Shown here piece by piece: positions 38,941 through 48,558 of a stretch of 64,000 bases of DNA. Each line of letters starts with the position of its first letter. Position 1 is the first letter of the stretch. Source of the DNA: Intrasporangium flavum (GTDB lineage: Bacteria; Actinomycetota; Actinomycetes; Actinomycetales; Dermatophilaceae); NCBI RefSeq assembly GCF_001956915.1, contig NZ_MLJO01000003.1, positions 62,001 to 126,000 of the forward strand, read 5' to 3'. The position numbers and the translations under genes were made by a program. The notes beneath the pieces were generated by a model. It did not search any database and had not been told where the DNA came from. It saw only the letters and a list, made by a program, of their open reading frames with translations.

Positions 38941-40386
38941 GTGCCGATCCGCCCCATCGCGGTCGACCGTGCCGCCGGCGTCCTGCTCGGGCAGGCGTGC
39001 GGCGACGCCCTCGGGGTGCCGTACGAGATGGCGGCCCCGCCGGTCGGCGAGGCCGTCATGAAGGGCGGCGGCCTCGGCCCGTACGGGCCCGGCGAGTGGA
39101 GCGACGACACCCAGATGACGCTCTGCGTCGCACGGGTGTCCGCGCTCGGGCTCGACCTCACCTCGCCCCGCGGTCTCGACGAGGTCGCCGACGCGTTCAC
39201 CGCCTGGCTGGACGGCGGCGCCACCGACGTCGGCACCCAGACCCGGGCCGTGCTCACCGAGGCCCGCGCCCTCGAGGGCCGCCCGCACGAGCGCCTGGCG
39301 CGCGCCAGCGAGAACCTCCACGCCCGGACCGGGCTGACCGCCGGCAACGGCGCCCTGATGCGCACCTCCGTCGTCGGGCTCTCGGCCCTGACCGACCGGC
39401 ACGCGACGGCCCGGGCCGCGCGCGCCGTCGCCGAGCTGACCCACGCCGACCAGCTCGCCGGCGACTCGGCGGTGCTGTGGTCCGAGGCGATCCGCGTCGC
39501 CGTCACCGAGGGCCGCCTCGACCTCACCGCCGGGCTCGACCTCGTCAGCGCCGCGCACGCCGGCCACTGGGGCGACTGGATCGAGGCGGCCACCGGCGCC
39601 GACCCGGGAGCCTTCGGCGACAACGGCTTCACCGTGACCGCCCTGCAGGACGCGTGGGCCGCCATCACCTCGACCGACCGTGGCGACGGATCGGCGATGC
39701 ACCTGCAGCGCGGGCTGCAGGCCGCCGTCCGGGCCGGGCACGACACCGACACCGTCGCCGCCATCGCCGGGTCGCTGCTCGGTGCCCGCTACGGCGCCTC
39801 CGCCGTGCCGACGCAGTGGCGCCGGATGGTGCACGGCTGGCCGGGCCTGCGCGCCCACGACCTCGTCGAGCTCGCGGTGTCGACCTCGATCGGCGGGCGG
39901 CGCCACGGCGAGTGGCCCTCCGTCGAGACGGTGGCCGACCCCGCCGTGCCCCCGCTGGCCCAGCCGCACCCCATCGACCCGGACATCCTGCTCGGCAGCA
40001 TCACCGACCTCGGCCGGGTCCGCGAGCTCGGCGTGCAGGCAGTCGTGTCGCTGTGCCCGCTCGGGCTGCGCGACATCCCCGCGGAGGGCATGTCGGCCCG
40101 CGACCACATCGAGTTCTGGATCAACGAGCACGACGACCAGGAGCTCAACCCGCACCTCGACTTCGTCCTCGACGACGCCTCGTCGGCGCTGCGGCAGTTC
40201 CGCGCCGAGGGCAAGCGCGTCCTCGTGCACTGCCACCACGGCGGTGACCGTGCCCCGGCCGTCGCCCTGCGCTACGCCGTCGACCTCGGGATCGCGCCCG
40301 AGCTGGCCGAGCGTTCGATCCGGGCCGCCCTGCCGGGCATCCGCGGCGAGGGGCGCCTCTGGCACGTGGCGGCCCACGGCGCCTAG
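38941..40386 (+). CDS. ADP-ribosylglycohydrolase fused to a Cys-X5-Arg phosphatase-like domain
   Basis: 481 residues. The first about 320 residues are a DraG/ARH-type ADP-ribosylglycohydrolase: LLGQACGDALGVPYEM, the metal-binding WSDDTQMTL, and AGHDTDTVAAIAGSLLGARYG. Residues about 345-481 form a second module with VSLCPLGLRD and the phosphatase loop VHCHHGGDRAPAVALRYA, with Cys431 and Arg437 in the CX5R spacing of tyrosine/dual-specificity phosphatases. GTG 38941 follows GAGGAG. A -10 (TAGGTT, 38877-38882) precedes it. Predicted to remove ADP-ribose and possibly phosphate; substrates unknown. Confidence 0.88.
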   Translation: MPIRPIAVDRAAGVLLGQACGDALGVPYEMAAPPVGEAVMKGGGLGPYGPGEWSDDTQMTLCVARVSALGLDLTSPRGLDEVADAFTAWLDGGATDVGTQTRAVLTEARALEGRPHERLARASENLHARTGLTAGNGALMRTSVVGLSALTDRHATARAARAVAELTHADQLAGDSAVLWSEAIRVAVTEGRLDLTAGLDLVSAAHAGHWGDWIEAATGADPGAFGDNGFTVTALQDAWAAITSTDRGDGSAMHLQRGLQAAVRAGHDTDTVAAIAGSLLGARYGASAVPTQWRRMVHGWPGLRAHDLVELAVSTSIGGRRHGEWPSVETVADPAVPPLAQPHPIDPDILLGSITDLGRVRELGVQAVVSLCPLGLRDIPAEGMSARDHIEFWINEHDDQELNPHLDFVLDDASSALRQFRAEGKRVLVHCHHGGDRAPAVALRYAVDLGIAPELAERSIRAALPGIRGEGRLWHVAAHGA

Positions 40387-40389
40387 GTT
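40384..40389 (+). promoter_or_regulatory. Leaderless -10 (TAGGTT) containing the upstream stop codon
   Basis: TAGGTT overlaps the TAG stop (40384-40386) of the ADP-ribosylglycohydrolase gene and ends six bases before ATG 40396. Confidence 0.5.
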
Positions 40390-40395
40390 GCGTCC

Positions 40396-40851
40396 ATGAC
40401 CGACCTCGACCACCGGCGCCTCGGCGTCGACCTCTACAACGCGACGTGGGACCTGCTCGAGCGCACCGACCGGGCGCCGGAGGACGACGACGAGATGCTC
40501 GCGCGCGCCCACGCGTCGATGTACCACTGGCTGCGGTTCGAGGGCGTGCGCCCGGAGAACGTCGGCCGCGGGCACTGGCTCGTCTCCCGCGTCCACGCCG
40601 TCCTCGGTCAGGCCGACGCGGCGGCCTACCACGCGTCGCGGTACGTGACGATCGCCCGGGGCGGCGCCGGTGAGGGCTGGGACCTCGCGGCCGCGCTCGA
40701 GGCCTCGGCCCGGGCCGCCGCGGTCGGCGGCGACTTCGACGCCGCGGAGCGCTACGAGGCCGAGGCCCGTGACGTGCTCGCGTCGCTGACCGACCCCGAG
40801 GACCGGGAGGTCGTCGAGGCCGACCTCGGCACGCTCCCCCGCCGGGCCTGA
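40396..40851 (+). CDS. Small helical (TPR-like) protein, unknown function
   Basis: 151 residues, acidic, all-helical by inspection, with repeated Ala-rich helix pairs (AAAYHASRYVTIA, LAAALEASARAAAVGG, FDAAERYEAEARDVL) reminiscent of TPR repeats. Not recognised further. It directly follows the ADP-ribosylglycohydrolase fusion and has its own leaderless promoter. Confidence 0.7.
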   Translation: MTDLDHRRLGVDLYNATWDLLERTDRAPEDDDEMLARAHASMYHWLRFEGVRPENVGRGHWLVSRVHAVLGQADAAAYHASRYVTIARGGAGEGWDLAAALEASARAAAVGGDFDAAERYEAEARDVLASLTDPEDREVVEADLGTLPRRA

Positions 40852-40858
40852 GGCGGCC

Positions 40859-43800
40859 TCAAACGGCCTTGGCCTCGTCGACGAACCGGCACAGGGCGTT
40901 GACGGCGCGCAGCTCCTCGGGCGTGTGCACCTCGGCGTCGAGCAGCAGCGGCGACCCGACGACGACGGCCATGGCCTTGGCCCGCGAGATCGCGACGTTG
41001 AGGCGGTGCAGGTCGTAGAGGAACGGCACCCCGCGCGGCGCCAGGGCGGCGGTGGTGCTCGCCATCGAGTACACGACGACGGCCGCCTGCTGGCCCTGGA
41101 AGCGGTCGACGGTGCCGACGCGCACGCCCTCGGGCAGCACGTGCGCGAGCGTGGCGACGTGGGCGTTGTACGGCGCGACGACGAGGACGTCCTCGGGGCC
41201 GACCGGGTGGGCGTGGCCGTCGGCGGAGGTCCACGTGCCCCGGAGGAGGTCGGCGACGAGGTCGCGAACGACCGCGGCCTCCTCCGTGCTGCTCTGCTCG
41301 GACGGCTGCGTGTGCGTGACGGCGACCCAGCGCAGGCCGTCTCCCGACAGAGCCCCTGGGGCGTCGACGGCGAGACGCTCACGCCCGGGCGCGGACTCGA
41401 GGCGGCCCTCGTAGGCCAGCTCGGACACGAACGCCGTGAGGCTCGGGTGCATCCGGTGCGTGCGGTCGAGGAAGATGCCGCGGTCGGCGGGGATGACGTC
41501 GTGGACGAGGGCCTCGTGCCCGCCGCTCTCGCCGTCGCCCTCGGTGCGCAGGTGGTCGAGGGCCGACACCCCCGAGCCGAACGGGTGCACGGCCTTGGTC
41601 GGCTGGGTCAGCTGCTGCGGGTCGCCGAGCAGCACGAGCGAGCGGGCGGCCGGTGCGACGGCGACGGCGTTGGCGAGCGAGAACTGCCCGGCCTCGTCGA
41701 TGACGAGCACGTCGACGGCGTCGACGAGGTCCTCGCGCGCCCAGAGCCAGGCGGTGCCCCCGACGAGCCGGGCCTCCCCCGACCGGATCGCGGCGACGAC
41801 CTCGGCGTTGTCGGTGGTGTGCCGCACGAGGGACGGCGGCTCGGCCTGCTCGGCCCCCTCCTCGGCGTTGGTGCCGTCCTTGTGCCACGCCGGCCGGTCG
41901 ACCTCGTGGAGCAGGTTGAGCACGACGGCGTGCGACTGCGCGGTGACCCCGACCGTGAGGCCCGCGTCGAGCAGCTCGCGCACGAGCGCCGAGCCGGCGA
42001 AGGTCTTGCCCGTGCCCGGCGGCCCCTGGACGGCCAGCACCTCGCCCGCCAGGCCGGAGCCGACGCGGACGACGGCGTCCTTGGGCGACTCGCCCGGTCG
42101 GACCGCGAGCACCTCGGCCGCCGGCACGACCCGGTCGAGCAGGCGCGTCGCGAGGTTGGCACCGCCGGTGAGGGCGAGCTCGCCGGTGCGCGCGATCGAC
42201 TGGCGCAGGACGGCGTCCATGATCGGCCCCGGGCCGCCGATGCCACGTGGCCGCGGCGGCTCGAGGGTGCGGCTCATCGACAGCTCGACCCAGCCCTCGA
42301 CGGGGTCGACGGCGACGACCTTGCCGACCGGCGCGTGGGTGTCGACGTCGGGCACGTACTTGCCGACCGAGACCTTGCAGTCCTGGGGCGGGAACGGGTA
42401 GCGCCAGACGCGCGAGCGCTTGACCTGCCCCACCTCGACGGGCTCGCCGAGGTCGCCGATCGCCGTGGCGTCCTCGACGAGCTCGGCGGTGTCGAGGTCC
42501 TTGTAGCGGAAGAAGTCCCACCACTCGGGGCGCTTCTCGCGGCGGTGCCAGCCGACGCAGCCGGCGAGCAGCTCGTGGCCTGCCTCGACGAGGCGCTCGG
42601 TGAGGTCGATCTCGGCGCGCTCCTCGTCGGAGACCTCCTTGAGCTCCTCGGGCAGCGGCCGGGCCAGCACGTGGCCGCCGGCCTCGAGCTCGTGGCGCCG
42701 CTGCTCGAGCCAGTCGTGCAGGGCGAGGGTGGAGCGGACGTCCTCCTCGTTGTAGCGCCGGATGTCGGCGAGGATCGCGGGGTCCGCCGTGCCGTCGCCG
42801 CGCCCGGCGAGCCACCGCTCGTACTCCACGACCGAGGAGAGCCCGTCGGCGACGCCGTCGCCCTCGGCCGAGCGGGTGTGGCCCCAGTAGAACTCCTCGA
42901 GCTTCTTGATCGAGTAGGAGCCCTTGCTGATGCGCACGCCCTGGCGGACGACGGCGTAGAGGTCGACGAAGACCTCGTGGCGCAGCAGCTGGTCGAGCTG
43001 TGCCTCACGGGTGGCGTGCTGGCCGACGAGCCGCTTGAGCGCGGTGGTCTCGTAGGGCGCGTAGTGGTAGACGTGCATGCCCGGGTGCCGCTGCCAGCGA
43101 TCGGTGAGCCAGTCGACGAGCTCGGTGGTGAGCCGGCCCTCCTCGGCGAAGTCGTGGGCCCAGAAGTCGACGAACTCGCCCTCGCGGGTCCAGATGCCGG
43201 CGAGGTACTCGCGCCCGGCGCCGCCCTCGGCCCAGGGGTCGCCCTCGAAGTCGAGGTAGACGTCGCCCTCGTCGGGCTCGGGGAGCATCTGCAGCCCGCG
43301 GCCCGGCTCGGGGTCGAGCAGCTCGAACTGGGCCCGGCCGGTCTCGCGCTCGGCGAGCTGGAGCCGTGCCTGCTGCAGCAGGCGCCGCCGCGTCGTGGCC
43401 GACAGGGCCGGGGCCAGCTGCTCCTCGGTGGAGTCGGCGAGGGCGCGCAGCGTCGGGATGCCGAGCTGCACCAGGGTGGCGCGGTGGTCGGCGCGCATGC
43501 CCGCCACCTGGACGAGGTCGTCGCGGTCGAGCCACTCCTGGGCGCACCGCTCCTTCCACCGGCACTGGCCGCAGTGCTGCACGCGGGCCGACTCGGTGGG
43601 CCGGGGCCGCTCGATGGCATCGAGCAGCTCCTCCCGGCGGCGTCGGGCGTACGGTGCGACGTCGACGAGTCGCCACGGGTGCTGCTCCTGGTCGCCGGTG
43701 ACGACGGTGAGCCACTGCGGCGCGACCCCCTGGAGGGTCTCGAGGCGCGCGGCGTACGTGGCCATCTGCAGCAGCGCCGGCACCTTGAGCCGACGAGCGA

Positions 43801-44239
43801 GCTTGGTGTCGGCGATGTCGTAGCGCCACGGGCCGAAGGCGCTCAGCTCGCCCTCGGGCAGCTCGGCCCGCAGGAGGAAGTCGGCCAGGCCCACCCAGTG
43901 GCCGTCGTAGAAGGTGGCCTGGTAGACGACGTCGACGCCGCGGCGCATGGCCTCGACCGTGGCCTCCTCGGCCGCAGCTCCGTGCAGCCCGAGGGCCGCG
44001 ACGTCGAGGACCTCACGGCCCTCGGCCCGCAGCCGGTCGAGGTAGGCGTGCTCGTGCTCGAGGCCCTTGGCGAAGACGAGGTTGAGCGAGTCGTCCGGTG
44101 CGACGCGCGCCGCGCGGGCCCCTCGGGCGGCCCCCGCCGGGCCCAGCGCCTCGAGGTCGAGCGTCGTGATGTGCGCGCAGGCGACGTGCTTGGTGAGGTC
44201 CGTCGGGGACAGGACCAGGTGGCCGTCGATGCGCTGCAT
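40859..44239 (-). CDS. TM0106-family RecB-like nuclease with RNase H-like and SF1 helicase domains
   Basis: 1126 residues. The N-terminal region (about 1-280) is PD-(D/E)XK/Cas4-like with a paired-cysteine segment HCGQCRWKERC. A middle RNase H-type exonuclease-like region has VYLDFEGDPWAEGG, YHYAPYE and YNEEDVRSTLALHDWL. The C-terminal superfamily-1 helicase carries QGPPGTGKTFAGSALV, LVIDEAGQFSLANA, GDPQQL, TVDRFQGQQA and NVAISRAK. This triple layout is the TM0106/Dna2-like class. It probably processes DNA (or RNA-DNA) ends; the physiological role is open. ATG 44239 has a weak CATACT -10 six bases upstream. Confidence 0.9.
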   Translation of the reverse strand: MQRIDGHLVLSPTDLTKHVACAHITTLDLEALGPAGAARGARAARVAPDDSLNLVFAKGLEHEHAYLDRLRAEGREVLDVAALGLHGAAAEEATVEAMRRGVDVVYQATFYDGHWVGLADFLLRAELPEGELSAFGPWRYDIADTKLARRLKVPALLQMATYAARLETLQGVAPQWLTVVTGDQEQHPWRLVDVAPYARRRREELLDAIERPRPTESARVQHCGQCRWKERCAQEWLDRDDLVQVAGMRADHRATLVQLGIPTLRALADSTEEQLAPALSATTRRRLLQQARLQLAERETGRAQFELLDPEPGRGLQMLPEPDEGDVYLDFEGDPWAEGGAGREYLAGIWTREGEFVDFWAHDFAEEGRLTTELVDWLTDRWQRHPGMHVYHYAPYETTALKRLVGQHATREAQLDQLLRHEVFVDLYAVVRQGVRISKGSYSIKKLEEFYWGHTRSAEGDGVADGLSSVVEYERWLAGRGDGTADPAILADIRRYNEEDVRSTLALHDWLEQRRHELEAGGHVLARPLPEELKEVSDEERAEIDLTERLVEAGHELLAGCVGWHRREKRPEWWDFFRYKDLDTAELVEDATAIGDLGEPVEVGQVKRSRVWRYPFPPQDCKVSVGKYVPDVDTHAPVGKVVAVDPVEGWVELSMSRTLEPPRPRGIGGPGPIMDAVLRQSIARTGELALTGGANLATRLLDRVVPAAEVLAVRPGESPKDAVVRVGSGLAGEVLAVQGPPGTGKTFAGSALVRELLDAGLTVGVTAQSHAVVLNLLHEVDRPAWHKDGTNAEEGAEQAEPPSLVRHTTDNAEVVAAIRSGEARLVGGTAWLWAREDLVDAVDVLVIDEAGQFSLANAVAVAPAARSLVLLGDPQQLTQPTKAVHPFGSGVSALDHLRTEGDGESGGHEALVHDVIPADRGIFLDRTHRMHPSLTAFVSELAYEGRLESAPGRERLAVDAPGALSGDGLRWVAVTHTQPSEQSSTEEAAVVRDLVADLLRGTWTSADGHAHPVGPEDVLVVAPYNAHVATLAHVLPEGVRVGTVDRFQGQQAAVVVYSMASTTAALAPRGVPFLYDLHRLNVAISRAKAMAVVVGSPLLLDAEVHTPEELRAVNALCRFVDEAKAV

Positions 44240-44330
44240 GCCCCGAGTATGCCGACGCCCTCCGACAGCCCGACATGTCGGGCAGATGACGAGCTGTCCC
44301 GTTGGCGCGCGCACACCCCCCTTCGTCGGA

Positions 44331-44336
44331 TAGGTT
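44331..44336 (+). promoter_or_regulatory. Candidate -10 (TAGGTT) for the subtilase gene
   Basis: TAGGTT about 98 bases before the GTG start; no -35 at the expected spacing. Confidence 0.35.
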
Positions 44337-44433
44337 GCCCCCGGCGTGGCAGGCAAGGTTCGGGGGCGAGCGCCCCTGCGCACGGGGTGCCCGAGCGGGG
44401 CTTCGTGCGGACGGAGCCGCGCAAGGAGGATGG

Positions 44434-47400
44434 GTGTCGATCAACTCTCGGGGGCCGCGACGTCGTCGCGGTCTGGTTGGCACGGTGAGCGCAGGAGCCG
44501 CAACGGCCCTCGTCGCCGCGACCCTCGGTGTGACGCCGGCCGGCGCCACCCCTCACGCGACGGTCAAGCACCGGAGCGACAAGCAGCTGCCGAGCACCGT
44601 CAAGGGAGCCGGATCCCTCGGCCTCGGCACGCAGCGCACCGGCGGCGACCGGGTCGACCCGGACCTGCGCCGGGCCACGGGCCCCGTCGACGTCATGCTC
44701 GAGCTCGACGCCGCCCCGGCGGTGCGGGCCTTCGGCCTGGCCCGCGGTCGGGGCCTCGCCGCCGCCAAGAGCGCCGCCCGGAGCCAGACCTCCGCGGTCA
44801 AGCAGGCGCAGCGGGCCGTGGAGAGCCGGTTCGGCTCGAGCGCGACGCGCGCCCGCACGCTCTACCGCGCCCACGCCGCGTACGCCGGCATCGCCGTCCA
44901 GACCGACGCGAGCCGCCTCGCCGCGCTCGCGGCGATCCCCGGCGTCAAGGCGATCCACCGGCTGACCCCGAAGTCGACGTCGAACAGCTCCTCGGTCCCC
45001 CTCATCGGGGCGCCGGAGGTGTGGGCCGGCAGGGACGACACCGGCGGGGGCATCCGCGTCGGGATCATCGACACCGGCATCGACTACACGCACGCCGACT
45101 TCGGCGGCGAGGGCACGACGGCCGCCTTCGAGGCCGCCAAGGCCTCCACCACCTTCCTCGGCACCCCGAAGGTCGTCGGCGGCTACGACTTCGCCGGCGA
45201 CGCCTACGACGGCGCCGACCCCGCGTCCGTGCCGGTCCCCGACACGAACCCGCTCGACTGCGAGGGGCACGGCTCGCACGTCGCCGGCACGACGGCCGGT
45301 CTCGGCGTCGCGGCCGACGGCTCCCCGTGGTCCGGCGGGTACGCCGACCCGATCGACCCCGCGCAGGTCCGCATCGGCCCGGGCGTGGCGCCCGGCGCGA
45401 GCCTCTACGCGCTCAAGGTCTTCGGCTGCGACGGGTCGACGAACCTCGTCGGGCAGGCGCTCGACTGGGCCGCCGACCCGAACGGCGACGGCGACGTCTC
45501 CGACCACCTCGACGTCGTCAACATGTCGCTCGGCAGCTCCTACGGCTCGCCGCAGGACCCCGACTCGGTCGCCTCGGACAACCTCGCCGCCCTCGGCACG
45601 GTCGTCGTCGCCTCGATCGGCAACTCCGGCGACGTGTACGAGGTCGGCGGCTCGCCGGGCAACGCCCGCCGGGTCCTCGGGGTCGCGGCCTCCGACGACG
45701 GCAACGACGTCGTCGACGGCCTCAAGGTCGACTCCCCCACCGGCATCGAGCCCGCCGACACCATCGACGGCGACCAGGACGACGTGTTCGCCGCCCTGCG
45801 CTCGGACAGCTACGACTGGGCCGGCAAGCCGGGTGTCACCGACACCCCGGTCGTCACGATCGGCGACTGGTCCCAGCCCGTCGGCGCGTCCAACGACATC
45901 GACGGCTGCGACCCGTACTCCACGGCCGACGCGTCGACGGTGGCCGGCAAGGTCGTCATGCTCTGGTGGCTCGACGGCAACGGCCGCCGGTGCGGCTCCA
46001 AGGTGCGGGCCGACGCGGCCCTCGCCGCGGGTGCCGCGGGCGTCATCTACGGCAGCGACTCCAACGCCTTCTCGGCCGGCGTCGCCGGCAACGCCGGCCT
46101 CCCGGCGATGCTGCTCGTCAAGCAGGGGCGCGACGCGGTCAAGGCGCAGCTCGACGCGTCCACCGAGGTCCGCGTCACCATGACGAACGCCCTCCGCAAC
46201 GCCGTCACGGTCCGCAACCCCGGCGCGGTCGACCAGCTCGCCGGCTTCTCCTCGCGCGGCGTCGGCGTGGCCGGCGGCGTCAAGCCCGACGTCGCGGCGC
46301 CGGGCGTCACGACGTTCTCGGTCGCGGTCGGCACCGGCGACGAGGGCATCGCCGAGTCCGGCACCTCGATGGCCTCCCCGCACGTGGCCGGCGAGGCCGC
46401 CCTCGTGCGCGCCGCCCACCCGTCGTGGACCGTCGAGGAGGTCAAGGCGGCCATCATGAACACGGCCACCCAGGACGTCTTCGTCGGCCCGGACCACACC
46501 GGCGAGGTCTACGGGCCCGAGCGCGTCGGGTCCGGACGCGTCGTCGCCGACGCCGCGGTCGACACCGCGACGCTCGCCTACGTCACCGACGACCCCGGCG
46601 CCGTCAGCGTGTCCTTCGGGCCGGTGGCGGTCAGCACGGCGACGCGGACGCTGACGAAGACGGTCCGCATCGTCAACAAGCGACCGACCCAGGACGCGCG
46701 CTACACGCTGTCGTACGCGGCGGCGCACGAGACGCCGGGGGTCACCTACACCCTGACGCCGAGCCAGGTCAGCGTCCCCGCCCGCGGATCGGTCGACGTC
46801 CTGGTCACCGCGACCTTCACCCGCTCGGCGCTGCGTGCGGTCACCGACCCGACGACCTCCTCGGACCCCGCGGAGGCCGGCATCACGCGCAACCATCGCA
46901 CCGACGCCAGCGGGCGGATCGTCCTGTCGCCGGTCGGCGGCACGTCCGGCGGCGACCTCCGCGTGCCGGTGTGGTCGGCTCCGCGTCCCGCCTCGAGCAT
47001 GAGGGCGGCCGCGAGCACGACGGTCACCGGCTCCGGTCGGGTCCAGTACGCGTCGCTGCCGCTCACCGGTTCCGGGGTGGACAACGCCGACGACCCGCAG
47101 AACCCGGGTCCGGAGGACTACGAGTCCACGGTCTCCACCTTCCAGCTGCAGGCCACGAGCCCGCGCATCCCGGACTGCTCGCCGTCCCGGGTGCTCGACT
47201 GCCTCGGCACCGCCGACGACCGCGGGGCCGACCTGCGCTACGTCGGGTCGGCCTCCGACTGGGCCGCCTGGGACAACCCCTCGGACGCCCTGCTGACCTT
47301 CGGGATCAGCACGCACGGCCAGTGGCGCACCCCCGCCAGCGAGGTGGAGTTCGACGTCAACCTCGACACGAACGGCGACGGCACCGCCGACGCCGTCGCG

Positions 47401-48438
47401 TACACGACCCGCATCGCGACCTCGACCGACGACTACGACTACTTCCTCACCGAGCTGCTCGACCTGCGTCCCGGGCATGTCGGCGACGTCCTCGACGACC
47501 AGTTGACCAACGGCGTCGACGGCTCGTTCGACACCGACCTGTTCAACAGCGACTCGCTGGCGATGCCGGTGTCGGTCGGCGCGCTCATGGACGCCGGTCT
47601 CGTGTCCGGCGCCTCGCCGCGGGTGCGGTACTGGGTCACGACGTACAGCCAGAGCGGGCAGGTCGACACCGTCGGCAGCCCGGCCGCCCCGCTGACGGTG
47701 AGCCTGGCCTCGCCCGGCCTGTCCGCCTTCGGCGACTACACGACGCTGCTCAACACCGACCTGCCGGGGGCGACGCTCGACGTCTACCGCGACGCGTCGA
47801 ACGCCGCGGTCGACAAGCCGCAGGGCCTGCTCCTGCTGCACCACCTCAACACCGACGGCTCGCGTGCGCAGGTCGTCACCGTCAAGCGGGCCTCGGGCAC
47901 GAAGCTCGCGGCCAGCCCGACGTCGATCACCTACGGCGGTCGCACGACGCTGACGGCGACGGTGACGCCGTCGGACGCCACCGGCACGGTGACGTTCGGC
48001 TACAACGGCAGGGCGCTGCGCACGGTGAAGGTGTCCGGCGGCAAGGCGGTCCTGCCCGTCACCGGGCTGCCGCGCGGCACCGCGTCGTTCACGGCGGCCT
48101 ACTCCGGCGACGCCTCGACGGTCGCGAGCCGTTCGGGCACCGTCACGGTCGCCGTCAAGGGGCTGGCGAGCCGCACGGCCCTGTCGGCCAACGTCACGAG
48201 CTACCGCTACGGCGGTCGTCCGGTGCTCACCGCGAGCCTGTCGCCCTCGAGCGCCACGGGCACGGTGACCTTCCGCGACGGCTCGCGGGTCCTCGGCACG
48301 AGCACCGTGCGCTCGGGCCGGGCGACGCTCTGGGCGCCGGTGCTGTCCAGGGGCACCCACCGCGTCACCGCCACCTACTCCGGGTCGAAGGCCTACAACC
48401 CCTCGACGTCGGGAGCGGTGACGCTCACGGTCCGCTGA
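44434..48438 (+). CDS. Secreted S8 family serine peptidase (subtilase) with C-terminal Ig-like repeats
   Basis: 1334 residues. A signal peptide starts PRRRRGLVGTVSAGA with a hydrophobic core to TPAGA (about 1-40), Tat or Sec undecided. An inhibitor-I9-like propeptide follows. The catalytic triad is Asp213 (GIIDTGIDYTHADF), His279 (EGHGSHVAGT) and Ser645 (GTSMASPHVAGEAAL). The His-Ser gap holds a PA-like insert (VVMLWWLDGNGRRC, GAAGVIYGSDSNAF). After a fibronectin-like region, two copies of a bacterial Ig-like repeat (SATGTVTF, TATYSGS) end the protein. GTG 44434 is preceded by AAGGAGGA. Likely an extracellular protease. Confidence 0.92.
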   Translation: MSINSRGPRRRRGLVGTVSAGAATALVAATLGVTPAGATPHATVKHRSDKQLPSTVKGAGSLGLGTQRTGGDRVDPDLRRATGPVDVMLELDAAPAVRAFGLARGRGLAAAKSAARSQTSAVKQAQRAVESRFGSSATRARTLYRAHAAYAGIAVQTDASRLAALAAIPGVKAIHRLTPKSTSNSSSVPLIGAPEVWAGRDDTGGGIRVGIIDTGIDYTHADFGGEGTTAAFEAAKASTTFLGTPKVVGGYDFAGDAYDGADPASVPVPDTNPLDCEGHGSHVAGTTAGLGVAADGSPWSGGYADPIDPAQVRIGPGVAPGASLYALKVFGCDGSTNLVGQALDWAADPNGDGDVSDHLDVVNMSLGSSYGSPQDPDSVASDNLAALGTVVVASIGNSGDVYEVGGSPGNARRVLGVAASDDGNDVVDGLKVDSPTGIEPADTIDGDQDDVFAALRSDSYDWAGKPGVTDTPVVTIGDWSQPVGASNDIDGCDPYSTADASTVAGKVVMLWWLDGNGRRCGSKVRADAALAAGAAGVIYGSDSNAFSAGVAGNAGLPAMLLVKQGRDAVKAQLDASTEVRVTMTNALRNAVTVRNPGAVDQLAGFSSRGVGVAGGVKPDVAAPGVTTFSVAVGTGDEGIAESGTSMASPHVAGEAALVRAAHPSWTVEEVKAAIMNTATQDVFVGPDHTGEVYGPERVGSGRVVADAAVDTATLAYVTDDPGAVSVSFGPVAVSTATRTLTKTVRIVNKRPTQDARYTLSYAAAHETPGVTYTLTPSQVSVPARGSVDVLVTATFTRSALRAVTDPTTSSDPAEAGITRNHRTDASGRIVLSPVGGTSGGDLRVPVWSAPRPASSMRAAASTTVTGSGRVQYASLPLTGSGVDNADDPQNPGPEDYESTVSTFQLQATSPRIPDCSPSRVLDCLGTADDRGADLRYVGSASDWAAWDNPSDALLTFGISTHGQWRTPASEVEFDVNLDTNGDGTADAVAYTTRIATSTDDYDYFLTELLDLRPGHVGDVLDDQLTNGVDGSFDTDLFNSDSLAMPVSVGALMDAGLVSGASPRVRYWVTTYSQSGQVDTVGSPAAPLTVSLASPGLSAFGDYTTLLNTDLPGATLDVYRDASNAAVDKPQGLLLLHHLNTDGSRAQVVTVKRASGTKLAASPTSITYGGRTTLTATVTPSDATGTVTFGYNGRALRTVKVSGGKAVLPVTGLPRGTASFTAAYSGDASTVASRSGTVTVAVKGLASRTALSANVTSYRYGGRPVLTASLSPSSATGTVTFRDGSRVLGTSTVRSGRATLWAPVLSRGTHRVTATYSGSKAYNPSTSGAVTLTVR

Positions 48439-48460
48439 CGCGAAAGGTCCGCTGACGCGA
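48429..48460 (+). repeat. 15-bp direct repeat x2 spanning the subtilase stop
   Basis: ggtccgctgacgcga at 48429-48443 and exactly again at 48446-48460, separated by aa. The TGA stop (48436-48438) lies in the first copy. Confidence 0.9.
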
Positions 48461-48497
48461 CGCGAGTGCCGCCCGGGTCCACCGGGCGGCGCTCGTG
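48461..48497 (+). terminator. Terminator after the subtilase gene
   Basis: Inverted repeat with 13-bp core arms 48464-48476 and 48482-48494 (one G-T pair), extendable to about 16 bp, and a 5-base loop gtcca. Confidence 0.8.
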
Positions 48498-48546
48498 CGT
48501 GCGGGCCGCTTCGCCCCGACCCCCGGACGCCGTGGGCGCCCGCCGG

Positions 48547-48552
48547 TACCGT
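48547..48552 (+). promoter_or_regulatory. Leaderless -10 (TACCGT) for the VOC gene
   Basis: TACCGT ends six bases before ATG 48559; no ribosome-binding site. Confidence 0.55.
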
Positions 48553-48558
48553 CGCTCC

